Origin: Verrucomicrobiota bacterium
GTDB taxonomy: Bacteria; Verrucomicrobiota; Verrucomicrobiia; Limisphaerales; JACRJZ01
DNA length: 64,000 nt
Assembly (NCBI GenBank): GCA_016219875.1
Contig: JACRJZ010000055.1
Span: forward strand, 1-64,000
Reading direction: 5' to 3'
Every line of letters starts with the position of its first letter. The first letter of the stretch is position 1. A model generated the notes under the pieces. It was not told the DNA's origin. It was given only the letters and a program-made list of their open reading frames with translations, and made no database searches. The position numbers and the translations under genes were made by a program. Of the stretch, positions 27,592 to 36,893 are shown in pieces.

Positions 27592-28200
27592 ATGATTCGG
27601 GCTTTGCTGTTGATCTTCGATGGGGCGGCAAGCTGGGAGAAAATCGCCAAGGCCCAGCGCGGCTTTCTCTTCATCTTGTGCCTCCATCTGCTGCCCTTGA
27701 TGGTCCTCACCCTCGGGGTCGAGGCTTACGCCCTGACGCGCCTGGGCGAAGGCCGGACCATCACCGGCAAGCTCATCATTGTGCAACCGCAGGCGGCCCT
27801 CACCTACGCGGGCGTGTCGGCGGCCCTGATCCTGGCCGTCGTGGTGTCCGCGGCGCGAATCCTTCAGCGCGTGGGCCGGAGCTTCCACAACTCGCTCTCC
27901 TACCTGCAATGCTTGCGGGTCATCGGCTATGGCGTCAGCCCGCTGTTGCTGGCGCACTTGCTGGACGCTTTGCCGAGCATCAACACCTGGGTCTGCTTCG
28001 GCCTCGGGATTGCGCTCACCATCGTGGTGCTCTACCTGGGCGTGCCTCACGTCCTCCGGCCCGATCCGGCCAAAGCCATGGGCATCTACCTGCTGGGGGC
28101 GGTGGTGCTGCTCGTGCTGTCCGGCCTAGCCCACTTTCTTGCCGTGCAAATCCTCCACGGCGAGTTCAACGCGCGGTTCTGGGAGCAGTTCGTCCAGTGA
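27592..28200 (+). CDS. Yip1-domain-like membrane protein
   Basis: A 202-residue protein with five hydrophobic segments (LFILCLHLLPLMVLTLGV, AALILAVVVSAARIL, LLLAHLLDAL, VCFGLGIALTIVVLYLGV, LLGAVVLLVLSGLAHFLA). The pattern and the GVPHVLR loop resemble Yip1-family proteins of bacteria. Function unknown. It lies upstream of recA on the same strand, 119 bases away. Confidence 0.65.
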   Translation: MIRALLLIFDGAASWEKIAKAQRGFLFILCLHLLPLMVLTLGVEAYALTRLGEGRTITGKLIIVQPQAALTYAGVSAALILAVVVSAARILQRVGRSFHNSLSYLQCLRVIGYGVSPLLLAHLLDALPSINTWVCFGLGIALTIVVLYLGVPHVLRPDPAKAMGIYLLGAVVLLVLSGLAHFLAVQILHGEFNARFWEQFVQ

Positions 28201-28319
28201 GGAAGCGACGGAAGGGGGGTACTTCGCCCAAACCACGGATTGACTATCGCCCGTCCGTCCTCTATTAAGTGGCCCGGTCACTTTTTCCGAACAACAAACC
28301 AGCAACACCAAGAGATTCT

Positions 28320-29405
28320 ATGCCGCCCAAAGCCGCCGAAAAACCCGTCGCCGACACCAAAGCCGCCGAAGCCGCCAAACTCAGCGCCGCCCGCGCCCGC
28401 GACCTGGATGCCGCCATCTCGTCCATCACCAAGACCTACGGTGAAGGCAGCATCATGCGCCTGGGCGACCAGCGCGCCTTGATCAAGATCGAAGTCATCC
28501 CCACGGGTGCGCTGGCCATGGACCTCGCCCTCGGCGTCGGGGGCATTCCCCGAGGACGCGTGGTGGAAATCTTCGGCCCGGAATCCTCCGGCAAGACCAC
28601 GCTCATGCTCCACGTCATCGCCAACGCGCAGAAGACCGGCGGGCTGGCGGCGTTCATCGACGCCGAGCACGCGCTCGACCCGGCCTACGCCAAGAAGTTG
28701 GGCGTGAAGCTCGACGACTTGCTCGTTTCGCAACCGGACAGCGGCGAAGAAGCCCTCACCATCTGCGAAACCCTGGCCCGCTCGAACGCGCTCGACGTGA
28801 TCGTGATCGACTCCGTGGCCGCGCTGGTGCCCAAGGCCGAACTCGAAGGCGAGATGGGCATGGCCACGATGGGCATGCAGGCGCGGCTCATGAGCCAGGC
28901 GCTGCGCAAGCTCACCGCCTTGCTCGCCAAGTCCAAGACCACGTGTATCTTCACCAACCAGCTTCGCGAAAAGGTCGGCGTCATGTTCGGCAATCCGGAG
29001 ACGACACCCGGCGGCAAGGCCCTCAAGTTCTACGCCAGCGTCCGCATCGACATTCGCCGCAAGGACGCCATCAAGGACGCCACCGGCGTGGCCATCGGCA
29101 GCCACGTGAAGGTGAAGATTGTGAAAAACAAAGTCGCGCCGCCGTTCGCCGAAGCCGAGTTCGACATCATGTTCAACCACGGCATCAACCAGGAAGGCTG
29201 CATCCTCGATGTCGGCATCGACCACGGCGTGGTGGACAAGAAGGGCGCGTGGCTCCAGTTCAACGGCGAACTGATTGGCCAGGGCAAGGAAGCCGCGCAA
29301 CGGACGCTCGCGGAGAAGCCCGAGATCGCGCAAAAGATTGTCGAGGCCATCATGGCCAAACGCGCTGGGGTGCCGGTCGCGACCTCCGAGGGCGAGGCAG
29401 CCTGA
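28320..29405 (+). CDS. recA: Recombinase RecA
   Basis: This 361-residue DNA strand-exchange ATPase drives homologous recombination and the SOS response. Walker A is GPESSGKT (86-93); also seen are the IDAEHALDP segment, [21 protein letters not shown] and the [22 protein letters not shown] loop. The start at 28320 (MPPKAAEKP) is favoured; an in-frame ATG at 28269 would add 17 residues of unclear value. The Ala/Lys-rich N-terminal extension of about 25 residues is longer than in E. coli. No obvious LexA box was found upstream by eye. Confidence 0.97.
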   Translation: MPPKAAEKPVADTKAAEAAKLSAARARDLDAAISSITKTYGEGSIMRLGDQRALIKIEVIPTGALAMDLALGVGGIPRGRVVEIFGPESSGKTTLMLHVIANAQKTGGLAAFIDAEHALDPAYAKKLGVKLDDLLVSQPDSGEEALTICETLARSNALDVIVIDSVAALVPKAELEGEMGMATMGMQARLMSQALRKLTALLAKSKTTCIFTNQLREKVGVMFGNPETTPGGKALKFYASVRIDIRRKDAIKDATGVAIGSHVKVKIVKNKVAPPFAEAEFDIMFNHGINQEGCILDVGIDHGVVDKKGAWLQFNGELIGQGKEAAQRTLAEKPEIAQKIVEAIMAKRAGVPVATSEGEAA

Positions 29406-29414
29406 CCGCGCTTT

Positions 29415-30842
29415 CTACGGCTTCCCTTCCGCCGGCAGACGCAGGGCGGTGCGGAGGCGCGCGCGCGCTTCAAACGGCAGACCGGTCGTCGTGTCGAGCA
29501 TCGCGTCCACGACCTGCTTCTTGATTTCGGCCAACGGCGTGATGCGGAGGCGTTCGCTGCCGCCGGTCTTCCGCGTGTAGCCGTCGCACAATTCCTGGGC
29601 GCGCTGCATGTAGGCCGCCGCCTCGTCCTCTTCGCCTCCCACGAGGCGGAGGTAGGATTGCTCGACGAACGCGCGGACGAGGGAGGTGATGCGCGTTTGC
29701 GTGCCGTCCTTTACCTCGCCGACGGCGCGCTCGATCGCGTAATCGGTGAGCGTCGTGCTTGGCGCCACGGCGTCAGGGTACTTCTCGCGGAGAATTTTCA
29801 GCCACTTGTCCGCTTCCGTTACGCGGTTGTGGATGTAGAGCTCAAACACGGCCTGTTTCAGGAAGTTCTTGTGGGCCCTCCAGATGCCATCGCGCTTCCC
29901 GGAGTCCTGTTCCAGCCGCCCCATTTCTTCGTACGCTTCGCTGGCCCGCGGGATGATGTCGAGGTTCGGCTCCAGGTAGGGCGAGCCGTCCGGAGCAATG
30001 CGGAGCTGTCCTCGCTGCGCGGAGAGTTGCATCGACTGGTAGATCACGCGGCGCAGAGTGATGAGGTCCGCGGGCTTGGACTTGGCCAGGCCCAGGTAGG
30101 CCCAGTAGATCGCGTGCGCTTCCGGGAGGCGCCAGTCCAACGGGCCGTAGCGGTCATCGACCTCTTTCATCTTCTGCGGGTCGAGCTTGTATTGCTCGCG
30201 CAGCGCCTGGACGCGGGCCTTGGCTTCGTCGGTCTGCGGATTGAGCAATTCGTTGAAGTCCGGGTGGCCGTCGAACTTGCGGGCGTCGCGGGCAAGGACC
30301 AAGCCCATTTCGCCGGCCCAGGCGCCCTTGTAGTAGAAGTGGGCGTCGTCGAGGTTCATGCCCATCTTGTGCTGGAAGTGCCAGGCCAGTTCGCGGTAGA
30401 TGAGCGCCTCGTCGGGATTGTAGCGCAGGGCGTCGTCCCGCAGCAGTTCGATGCCGTGGCGGACCCAGCGCCAACGGTCGGCGGGTTCGCTGAACTTCAC
30501 CGAGATGTTGTAGGACATGTTCCACGACGCCACGACCCAGACCTGGACGAACCGCGGCTCCAGCATGGTGATCCAGCGCGAAAGCTGCACCAGCTCGAAG
30601 AACTTGTCTTCAAGCTGGAGGTCGTTGGCCCGAATCCAAAGCGCGTTGGCGATGAGGCCGCGGAAGCCACCCAGCGCCTGGGTGGTGAGGGCGAGCATGG
30701 GCGGCATGGTCGGATCATTGGGCAGCGGTGTGAAGCCGAGCCGGACGCGTTCCCGGTTGAGGTGGTTCTGGAGCTGTCCGGCGCCGCTGAGGAGCACCAC
30801 GGCGCAGAGCACGAGGAGAAACTTGTAGAGGCGCGGTTTCAT
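29415..30842 (-). CDS. Conserved protein of ABC-transporter operon
   Basis: A 475-residue protein with one N-terminal membrane or signal segment (FLLVLCAVVLLSGAG) and a long helical part that looks like TPR-type repeats (LIANALWIRANDLQLEDKFF, LEPRFVQVWVVASWNMSYNI, EALIYRELAWHFQHKMG). The start at 30842 overlaps the permease stop by ATGA. It is not recognised as a named family, but position suggests an envelope component working with the adjacent ABC transporter. Confidence 0.7.
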   Translation of the reverse strand: MKPRLYKFLLVLCAVVLLSGAGQLQNHLNRERVRLGFTPLPNDPTMPPMLALTTQALGGFRGLIANALWIRANDLQLEDKFFELVQLSRWITMLEPRFVQVWVVASWNMSYNISVKFSEPADRWRWVRHGIELLRDDALRYNPDEALIYRELAWHFQHKMGMNLDDAHFYYKGAWAGEMGLVLARDARKFDGHPDFNELLNPQTDEAKARVQALREQYKLDPQKMKEVDDRYGPLDWRLPEAHAIYWAYLGLAKSKPADLITLRRVIYQSMQLSAQRGQLRIAPDGSPYLEPNLDIIPRASEAYEEMGRLEQDSGKRDGIWRAHKNFLKQAVFELYIHNRVTEADKWLKILREKYPDAVAPSTTLTDYAIERAVGEVKDGTQTRITSLVRAFVEQSYLRLVGGEEDEAAAYMQRAQELCDGYTRKTGGSERLRITPLAEIKKQVVDAMLDTTTGLPFEARARLRTALRLPAEGKP

Positions 30843-32215
30843 GAGTTGCCTTGGGCAGCCGCCAGCTCGCGCCGAGTGAAAGTGACGATGCCGAGCACGG
30901 CCAACAAACCGCCGAGCAACACCACGATTTGCAGGACCGCTAGGCCGAGCTGCTCCCAAGTGATGCTCCGGCCGGTGCTCAGAGCGTCGATGGGCGAGAA
31001 GCTCTGGACGAGCGTCAGCACCTTGAGCATGGCCTTGAACAGCGGGATCAGGATGATGTCGAGCGGCGAGCGTCCCACCTCGCCGGTTTCTTCGTTCATG
31101 CCCGTGATGGACCCCGCCTCCACGGCGCCGGAAATCGTGCCGGAGGAAAAACCGATCAGCAGGACACTGGCCGAAACGAAGGTCGCCACCGGGAACGACA
31201 ACACGCTCGCGCACGCCAAACCCAGCGACGCCAGGAGCGCCAGCCAGCACAGGATCATGAACAGCCCACGCGCGAAGTTCAGCGCAAAGCCGCCCTCCCG
31301 ATACAGCACCTCCAGGCCGTCCTGCACTTCAAACAGCAGGGCCACCGGGTTGCGGTTCACGAAGTCGATCGTCAGCACGCCTTTGTCATCGAACAGATTG
31401 GCCGGAATCTCGAACTCGTGCGTGGTCGCGGGAGCGAGGCTCTGGACCATGTTGGTGCGCCGGGGCGAATCCGGCGGGCCGATCTCCCAGAGACCGTCGT
31501 AGGTGCCACTGGAGTTGGTCAGGGCGGCGTAGAACTTGACGCGCAGATACAGGGGCCGGTCCTGCAGAAAGAAGCGCCGCAGGCCGAGGTCGATTTGCCA
31601 ACGGCGAAGGTTGTTCGGCGGAACGACCTGGTTCATGGCCAGGACCTGAAAACGGACCTTCTCCCGGACGGACGCGACATTCACCGAGCCGGGAGTCGTG
31701 TCCTTGAGGCGTTCTTTCAGGAGGCGCTCGGTGTCACCTTCGATGTCCGGCGGCGTCTCGCGCAACGAGCCGCGCGCGACGAGGACTTCGTTGCGCAGGA
31801 TGTGCTGCTGCGCGGGCGGCAGCTTCTGGGCGCGCCACTGCAGCAGCCCCGCCACACAGGCTCCCGACAAGGCCAGCATCACGGCGTCGAGCGTGACGAT
31901 GCCGAGCCACTTGCCGAGCCAGATTTGCCAGCGCGCGATGGGCTTCACCGCCACCATCTGCATCTGGCAATCCTCGATGTCGCGCGCCAGCGTGCCGCAC
32001 GACAACCACAACGTCGCCAAGCCCAGCAGCGCCGTGATGACTGCCAGCGTGTAAGTGAGCAGGATTTGTGTGAACCCGCGCGCCGTGCCGTCGTCCTGAA
32101 GCAGCAACGGCAGCAGGACGACCGAGGCCATCAAGAGCACGGCCAGCACCCAGAACAGCCGGTAGCGGAAGGCGGCTTTCCAAGTCAGCCAGACGATGGC
32201 AAGGAGGCGTTGCAT
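30839..32215 (-). CDS. ABC-2-type transporter permease
   Basis: A 458-residue membrane protein. An N-terminal cluster of membrane helices (LFWVLAVLLMASVVLLPLLL, ILLTYTLAVITALLGLATLW) is followed by a large extracytoplasmic domain (about residues 130-310) and three or more C-terminal helices. The segment IEDCQMQMVAVKPIARWQIW, between helices 2 and 3, is a typical ABC-2 signature. The partner ATPase is at 32664-33869, separated from it only by an inserted AbrB/PIN module. Confidence 0.78.
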   Translation of the reverse strand: MQRLLAIVWLTWKAAFRYRLFWVLAVLLMASVVLLPLLLQDDGTARGFTQILLTYTLAVITALLGLATLWLSCGTLARDIEDCQMQMVAVKPIARWQIWLGKWLGIVTLDAVMLALSGACVAGLLQWRAQKLPPAQQHILRNEVLVARGSLRETPPDIEGDTERLLKERLKDTTPGSVNVASVREKVRFQVLAMNQVVPPNNLRRWQIDLGLRRFFLQDRPLYLRVKFYAALTNSSGTYDGLWEIGPPDSPRRTNMVQSLAPATTHEFEIPANLFDDKGVLTIDFVNRNPVALLFEVQDGLEVLYREGGFALNFARGLFMILCWLALLASLGLACASVLSFPVATFVSASVLLIGFSSGTISGAVEAGSITGMNEETGEVGRSPLDIILIPLFKAMLKVLTLVQSFSPIDALSTGRSITWEQLGLAVLQIVVLLGGLLAVLGIVTFTRRELAAAQGNS

Positions 32216-32218
32216 GAG

Positions 32219-32359
32219 TCAGGAAGCGGAATTGGAAATTGAAAACTGCAAATTGAAAACTGCAAATTGCCTCCAGCCGAATGCCACCAGACACAGGTGC
32301 GATTCGCGGCGCCAGAAGATGCCTGCCACCACCACGCCGGTGTCCAGTACAGCCCTCAT
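32219..32359 (-). pseudogene. Truncated PIN toxin (VapC-like)
   Basis: The start overlaps the AbrB stop (ATGA). Only the first strand and helix of a PIN domain survive (MRAVLDTGVVVAGIFWRRES, with the first catalytic Asp). After about 27 residues the frame enters a tandem repeat that encodes AVFNLQFSISN, and it stops at 32219. A full PIN toxin has about 130-140 residues, so this is a broken toxin. Confidence 0.75.
32224..32272. repeat. Tandem TGAAAACTGCAAATT-type repeat
   Basis: The units GAAATTGAAAACTGCAAATT and TGAAAACTGCAAATTG follow each other, with an AT content well above the surroundings. They replace the missing part of the PIN toxin gene. Confidence 0.7.
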
Positions 32360-32616
32360 GCTCCGCGTCGCACTCGTTGGATGATCTGTTTGATCCGTTT
32401 CGCCGCGTTCTTTGGCTCCGGTCCCGACGGATAGCCCGTCGCCTTGATCACCGCTTGAAGTTCCTCTTCCCAGGACTGCTCCACCGGTGAGAGCAACACG
32501 CCCTCCTCGACGTGCGAAATCCGCACCTTGGAACCAGGGCGCAGATGGGCTTGTTGGAATACTTTTTTTGGCAGCACCCACTGCCCTTTCTCGTTCAGTG
32601 ACAATGTCGCGGTCAT
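32356..32616 (-). CDS. AbrB/MazE-type antitoxin
   Basis: An 86-residue swapped-hairpin DNA-binding antitoxin. The N-terminal MTATLSLNEKGQWVLPKKVF and LRPGSKVRISHVEEGVLLSP match the AbrB fold. I chose the ATG at 32616; the 17 residues upstream in frame are not conserved-looking. The C-terminal tail (KRIKQIIQRVRRG) would contact the toxin. Its toxin gene is truncated, so this is now an orphan antitoxin inside an ABC operon. Confidence 0.75.
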   Translation of the reverse strand: MTATLSLNEKGQWVLPKKVFQQAHLRPGSKVRISHVEEGVLLSPVEQSWEEELQAVIKATGYPSGPEPKNAAKRIKQIIQRVRRGA

Positions 32617-32663
32617 ACGTTTAGAGTCTTGTGCCCAGGCCAGGGCGTCAAGCCGGTGAAACC

Positions 32664-33869
32664 TCACTTCTTTCCCAACAACCCCGACAGCTTCTCGTTC
32701 GCCTTGCTGAGATCGGCGGACTTGGCCGGCTCCGGGACCGGAGATTGGGGAACGGCGGCGGGCGCCGGCTCCGCCGGTTTCGCCAGCGCGGCCAGTTTTT
32801 TCTCGTCGGCGGTGCCAACGGACGCCACCGGCTCCGGCGGCGCCACCGGTTCTTTCGCCGTGGCCGACACCGTGAGGCGTTCCAGCATCTTGTCCGCGGA
32901 CGGCGTGGCTTCAGCGTCGCCGCGCAGATAGGCGGCCACCCGGCCGCCGGAGGTCGCGCCGGACGTGTCGGCGGCTTGCTGCTTGGCCTTGCGGACCACG
33001 TCCAGGAAGTAGCTCTCCAGGTTTTGCGTCGGGGTGTCGATGCGGACCTTGTCTTCGGCCACGTCGCGGCGAATCGTTTCCAGCACCCGCTCCATAGTCT
33101 CCCGTCGCAGGATCGGCGACGTGATGCGGATGGCGTCCGGCGTGGCGAGCAGTTCGCGCAACGTGCCCATCGCTTGCACTCGGCCTCCGTAGTAAATCAC
33201 CACGCGGTCGCACACGTCTTCCACGTCGGCGAGCAGATGGCTGCTCAGGATGACCGTCTTGCCGCGCCGGGCCAGCGCGATGATGAGGTCCTTGACCTCG
33301 CGGCAACCGATGGGGTCGAGGCCGGAGGTCGGCTCGTCCAGAATGACGAGGTCCGGATCGTTGATGAGCGCCTGCGCCAGGCCGATGCGGCGCTGCATGC
33401 CCTTGGAGAATTCACCGACGGCGCGTGTCCGCGTCTGGCTCAGCCCGACCATGTCGAGCAACTGGTCGGCGCGCTGCTGGCGCTCCGCCTTGGGCAGCGC
33501 GAAGAGGTTGCCAAAGAACTGGAGTGTCTCGCGCGAATCCAGATAACGGTAGAGATACGATTCCTCCGGCAGGTAACCGATGCGCGCCTTGGTCGCCACG
33601 TGACGCGGCGAGTGGCCGAAGACTTCGATATGGCCCTTGGTCACGTTCAACAGCCCGAGCAGCATCTTGACGGTCGTCGATTTGCCGGAGCCGTTCGGGC
33701 CGAGCAGCCCGAAGACTTCGCCGCGGCGCACTTCGAAGTCCACGCCGTCCACCGCGCGGGCCTTGGGACGGCCCCAGAAATCCTTGAAGACCTTGGTCAG
33801 CCCGCGCACGGCGACGACGACATCGTCGGCGGGCGTGGCGCGGTTTTCAGTTGGCGGCTCGATCTTCAT
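32664..33869 (-). CDS. ABC transporter ATP-binding protein
   Basis: A 401-residue ATPase. Walker A is LLGPNGSGKST (55-65), the signature is EFSKGMQRRIG, Walker B is LVILDEPTSGLDP and the switch is SSHLLADVE. The first 300 residues form a complete ABC-2-type ATPase. The last 100, rich in Ala, Pro and Glu, form an unusual low-complexity extension (for example PAEPAPAAVPQSPVPEPA). It starts 1 base after the NUDIX stop and would pair with the permease at 30839. Confidence 0.9.
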   Translation of the reverse strand: MKIEPPTENRATPADDVVVAVRGLTKVFKDFWGRPKARAVDGVDFEVRRGEVFGLLGPNGSGKSTTVKMLLGLLNVTKGHIEVFGHSPRHVATKARIGYLPEESYLYRYLDSRETLQFFGNLFALPKAERQQRADQLLDMVGLSQTRTRAVGEFSKGMQRRIGLAQALINDPDLVILDEPTSGLDPIGCREVKDLIIALARRGKTVILSSHLLADVEDVCDRVVIYYGGRVQAMGTLRELLATPDAIRITSPILRRETMERVLETIRRDVAEDKVRIDTPTQNLESYFLDVVRKAKQQAADTSGATSGGRVAAYLRGDAEATPSADKMLERLTVSATAKEPVAPPEPVASVGTADEKKLAALAKPAEPAPAAVPQSPVPEPAKSADLSKANEKLSGLLGKK

Positions 33870-33870
33870 G

Positions 33871-34398
33871 CTAGTGAGAGGCGGGAAGAGGCGGTTGTAT
33901 TTCCGGGATCACTTGATCGGGCGTGGACGCTCGAACGCCGATCAGAGCTTCCAAGCGGTCCAGGAACGGGTGCTGGGCGCTCTTGAGTTTCCGCCGCGCT
34001 TCGGTCAAGGAGAAGAATTGCGCGCGGTCCACCTCGACAAACCGCTGCATCTGCCCTGAACACGGCGGCCAGGGCATCTGAAAAGTGTGGCTGCGGATGG
34101 GTTGGGAACCGTCCCACTGGCCTTCGAAGGCCCAGGCATGGACCACCTTGCCGCTGCGCTGGCGGATGGAGCCCAGGCCGAAGTAAGGGCCGTGCGGCAC
34201 GATGCCGACTTCCTCCTGGAACTCTCGCTGGGCGGCTTGGAGCAACGTCTCGTAGGGCTTCTGCCGGCCCTTGGGAATCGTCCAGCATCCGTCATCCTTC
34301 AGGTCCGCTTCCGGCCCGCCCGGATGCGCGAGAAACACCTCCAGCGCGCCTCCACGGAAGCGATACATGGCCAACCCGGCGCTGACTCGAAACGACAT
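33871..34398 (-). CDS. NUDIX hydrolase
   Basis: A 175-residue pyrophosphohydrolase. The NUDIX box begins at GRQKPYETLLQAAQREFQEE and ends VGI (about 44-66), with REFQEEVG holding the metal-binding Glu residues. The opening SAGLAMYRFRGGALEVFLAHPGG is common to the subgroup that includes diadenosine or dinucleotide hydrolases. It leads the ABC operon. Confidence 0.88.
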   Translation of the reverse strand: MSFRVSAGLAMYRFRGGALEVFLAHPGGPEADLKDDGCWTIPKGRQKPYETLLQAAQREFQEEVGIVPHGPYFGLGSIRQRSGKVVHAWAFEGQWDGSQPIRSHTFQMPWPPCSGQMQRFVEVDRAQFFSLTEARRKLKSAQHPFLDRLEALIGVRASTPDQVIPEIQPPLPASH

Positions 34399-34512
34399 GC
34401 CGCGACCTTAGCGAAGCCAAGACCGGAGGAAAACGAGAAAGATTGGCGGGACTTCAAGACCCGATCCTTGCGCTCGCCAAGACGCGCTTCGCGCTGACGG
34501 TCGCAGGGTCAC

Positions 34513-34713
34513 AGGGCTGCATCAAGCTCCCGCCCGGCGCCCCGGGTAGCGCAGGTTTTCCAACCTGCCGTAGCGCCGACTTTCTAGTCGGCAGGGCGCT
34601 GCAACTCCCGGCCCGCTTGCCGTTTCCAACGTCTGCAGGTTAGAAAACCTGCGATACGGCAGACTGGAAAGTCTGCGCTACGAGTGTTCCAGAACCGAGC
34701 TTGATGCAGCCCT
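34513..34713. repeat. Repeat A, complete copy
   Basis: Bounded by AGGGCTGCATCAAGCTC and GAGCTTGATGCAGCCCT, a perfect 17-base inverted pair. The inside holds small palindromes (GCAGGTTTTCCAACCTGC, GCAGACTGGAAAGTCTGC) linked by TAGCGC motifs. The first in-frame ATG of the following VanZ gene lies in its right end. Confidence 0.92.
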
Positions 34714-34778
34714 GGCAAGGTCAAAATGCGCCTCCGAATGCCTTGCGCGTCCGCTCCGCGGCTGGTTTCCTACGCGGC

Positions 34779-35237
34779 GTGTTGGTCCTGAAAACATTCG
34801 CCCGTTATTGGCTGCCGCTGGTGACCTGGATGACAATGATCTTCGTGGTGTCGGCCGATCAGGAATCAGCGCAGCATTCCTCGCGAATCCTGGAGCCGCT
34901 GCTGCGCTGGTTGTTTCCGAAGCTGACGCCCGAACAGGTGGGCCCCGTCGTCTTCGCCATTCGCAAGCTGGCGCACAGCACGGAATACGCCGTTCTGGCC
35001 GCGCTATCGTGGCGGGCAATGCGCCGTCCCGTGCGCGATGACCCACGGCCTTGGCGATGGTCGCATGCCTTCTTCGCGCTGCTCTTGACGGTGGGCTACG
35101 CCGCGAGCGACGAGTTCCATCAGTCGTTCGTTCCGACCCGCACCGGCACCGTGTGGGATGTCGTGATCGACAGTGGCGGCGCCATGCTGGGTTTGGCGGC
35201 GGTCTGGCTTTGGGGACGGGTGAAGCGGCGGTGGTAG
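34779..35237 (+). CDS. VanZ-family membrane protein
   Basis: A 152-residue protein with four hydrophobic helices and the VanZ motif pair IRKLAHSTEYAVLAAL and YAASDEFHQSFVPTRTG. The start is uncertain: the ATG at 34701 lies in repeat A, so I prefer the GTG at 34779 (VLVLKTFARYW), just before the first helix. The function of VanZ outside glycopeptide resistance clusters is not established. Confidence 0.8.
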   Translation: MLVLKTFARYWLPLVTWMTMIFVVSADQESAQHSSRILEPLLRWLFPKLTPEQVGPVVFAIRKLAHSTEYAVLAALSWRAMRRPVRDDPRPWRWSHAFFALLLTVGYAASDEFHQSFVPTRTGTVWDVVIDSGGAMLGLAAVWLWGRVKRRW

Positions 35238-35261
35238 CGCGGGAGGTTCAAGGTTCAAAGT

Positions 35262-35759
35262 TCAAAGTTGAGTTGGCAGCGCCCTCAGCATCTCTTCCAG
35301 CACCGCCACCACGCGTTCCACAACGTTGGGGAAAGCTTCCTGCAACGCCGGGGTCAGGCTGGTGCCCAACGTGAACGGGTCTCCAACCTCGATGGCGAAG
35401 ACCCGGACCTCTTCCGGCATGGGCAGGCCGAGTTTGCGACCCAGCGCCAGCGTTTCGCCGATGCCCAGGAAATGCGGCGTGTTCGTCGGCAGCAACTTGA
35501 GGCTGGCCGCGTCGATCTCGTGCAGGTGGCCGGGCGACGCCGTGCCGGTCTGGATGGAATCCACCAGGACCAAAGCGCGATAACCCACGATGAAGTCCAA
35601 CAGCGTCAGCCCCATCTCCATCGTCTCCTGGATGTCGAGGCCCGGCGCGCCGCCCAGCCGCTGGCGGACCTCGCGCACGACGTTCAATCCGACGGCGTCG
35701 TCGGTCAGAATGTCGTTGCCCAGGCCCAGCAAGAGAATCCGGTTGCTCGTTTCAGACAT
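35262..35759 (-). CDS. Hydrogenase-maturation-type protease (HyaD/HycI family)
   Basis: A 165-residue protease-like protein. The opening ILLLGLGNDILTDDAVGLNV and the YRALVLVDSI segment are the family's two metal/substrate motifs. These enzymes clip the C-terminus of NiFe hydrogenase large subunits. No hydrogenase gene is in the window, so the substrate may be encoded elsewhere. Start chosen at 35759 (MSETSNR); the upstream frame is not conserved-looking. Confidence 0.8.
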   Translation of the reverse strand: MSETSNRILLLGLGNDILTDDAVGLNVVREVRQRLGGAPGLDIQETMEMGLTLLDFIVGYRALVLVDSIQTGTASPGHLHEIDAASLKLLPTNTPHFLGIGETLALGRKLGLPMPEEVRVFAIEVGDPFTLGTSLTPALQEAFPNVVERVVAVLEEMLRALPTQL

Positions 35760-36206
35760 CACGTGTGCCTGCCCGTTCCGATGCCGAGGCAACGGAGGCG
35801 CAGAGCGGAGACTGGACGCCGAACCGGCCACCGCTATTCGACGGCTAACCCCGCCGTGCCGGGGAAACCGCCGCTTTCCTGGCGTCAGGAAACCTTGACC
35901 GCGGACGACCCAGCCCAAACTTTCATGCCGGAATTCTTGACAAGGGACTTCGGTTTTGAGGAAAAATGCCGATTACTGAACCGCTGGAAGGCCGCGGGGT
36001 CGGGGCCCCGACACCGCAGACTGGTGGTTCGGCATTGCTCTTATGGCGCATGACAGGTTGAAACAGCGGCGCTGCGGGCGAAACCTCCCTCTGAAACGGG
36101 AGGCGTCGCCCGGTCGCAGGCGTGTCGTCGGCGACGATCCTGTCCCCGCCCCGCGCCCCGCGGAAGTTTCCTCTCCTTAGTCAGCCCGCCACGACGGACC
36201 CACCCT
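35760..36206. other. Intergenic region, no gene seen
   Basis: This 447-base gap between divergent genes has no frame with recognisable domains. A TTGACA hexamer occurs at about 35937, but no good -10 partner is visible at the right distance. Confidence 0.4.
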
Positions 36207-36893
36207 ATGCTCGAATCATTGTTACACGGAGATTACGGTTTGCAGCCCACGAACCTGCCGGCCGTCATCCTTGGTCTGCTCCTGGCCTTTGCCGCCGGCC
36301 ACGTCATGGCGTGGGTTTACATGATCACCCACTCCGGGCTGTCCTACTCGCGGTCGTTCGTCAACTCGCTCATCGTGATGCCGACCATCGTCACGCTGGT
36401 GATGAACGTCCTGGCCAACAACCTCATCACGGCCTTCGGCCTGATGGCGGTGTTCGCCGTGGTCCGCTTCCGCAACATCCTCCGCGACACCCTCGACACG
36501 ACCTACATCCTGACCGTGCTGGTCATCGGCATGGCCTGCGGCACGCAGAAGTTCACCACTGCGGTGCTGGGCTGCGCCGCCTGCGCGTTGGGCATGCTCT
36601 ATTTGCGGGCCACCATGTTCGGCAGCCGCCACCGTTATGACGTGATCGTGAACCTGCATTGGGCGCGGGCCTTGGCCGAACTGGCCGACTTGGAGATGGT
36701 GCTGGACCGGCACAGCCGCAAGAAGCACTGCGCCAGCCAGCGCTCCCATGAGGGCTACGAGGGCACGGACATTTCCTATCGTCTGCTGCTGCGCGACGCG
36801 CGCCGCTCGGACGACCTGATCACGGAACTGCGGGCCACGCAGGGTGTGTCCCGCGTGACCAGCATCCAGGCGGAAGAAGAATCTGAAATGTGA
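36207..36893 (+). CDS. DUF4956 membrane protein
   Basis: A 228-residue protein with four membrane helices at the N-terminus (LPAVILGLLLAFAAGHVMAW and others) and the family motif AVVRFRNILRDTLDTTYI. The C-terminal cytosolic part is predicted to be soluble (YRLLLRDARRSDDL). The biochemical function of DUF4956 is unknown; the four-base overlap with the adaptor gene suggests a joint envelope role. Confidence 0.85.
   Translation: MLESLLHGDYGLQPTNLPAVILGLLLAFAAGHVMAWVYMITHSGLSYSRSFVNSLIVMPTIVTLVMNVLANNLITAFGLMAVFAVVRFRNILRDTLDTTYILTVLVIGMACGTQKFTTAVLGCAACALGMLYLRATMFGSRHRYDVIVNLHWARALAELADLEMVLDRHSRKKHCASQRSHEGYEGTDISYRLLLRDARRSDDLITELRATQGVSRVTSIQAEEESEM

Noticed and set aside
35936..35965. TTGACA-containing promoter in the gap before DUF4956
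   Set aside because: No matching -10 element at 16-18 bases, and it is about 270 bases from the gene.
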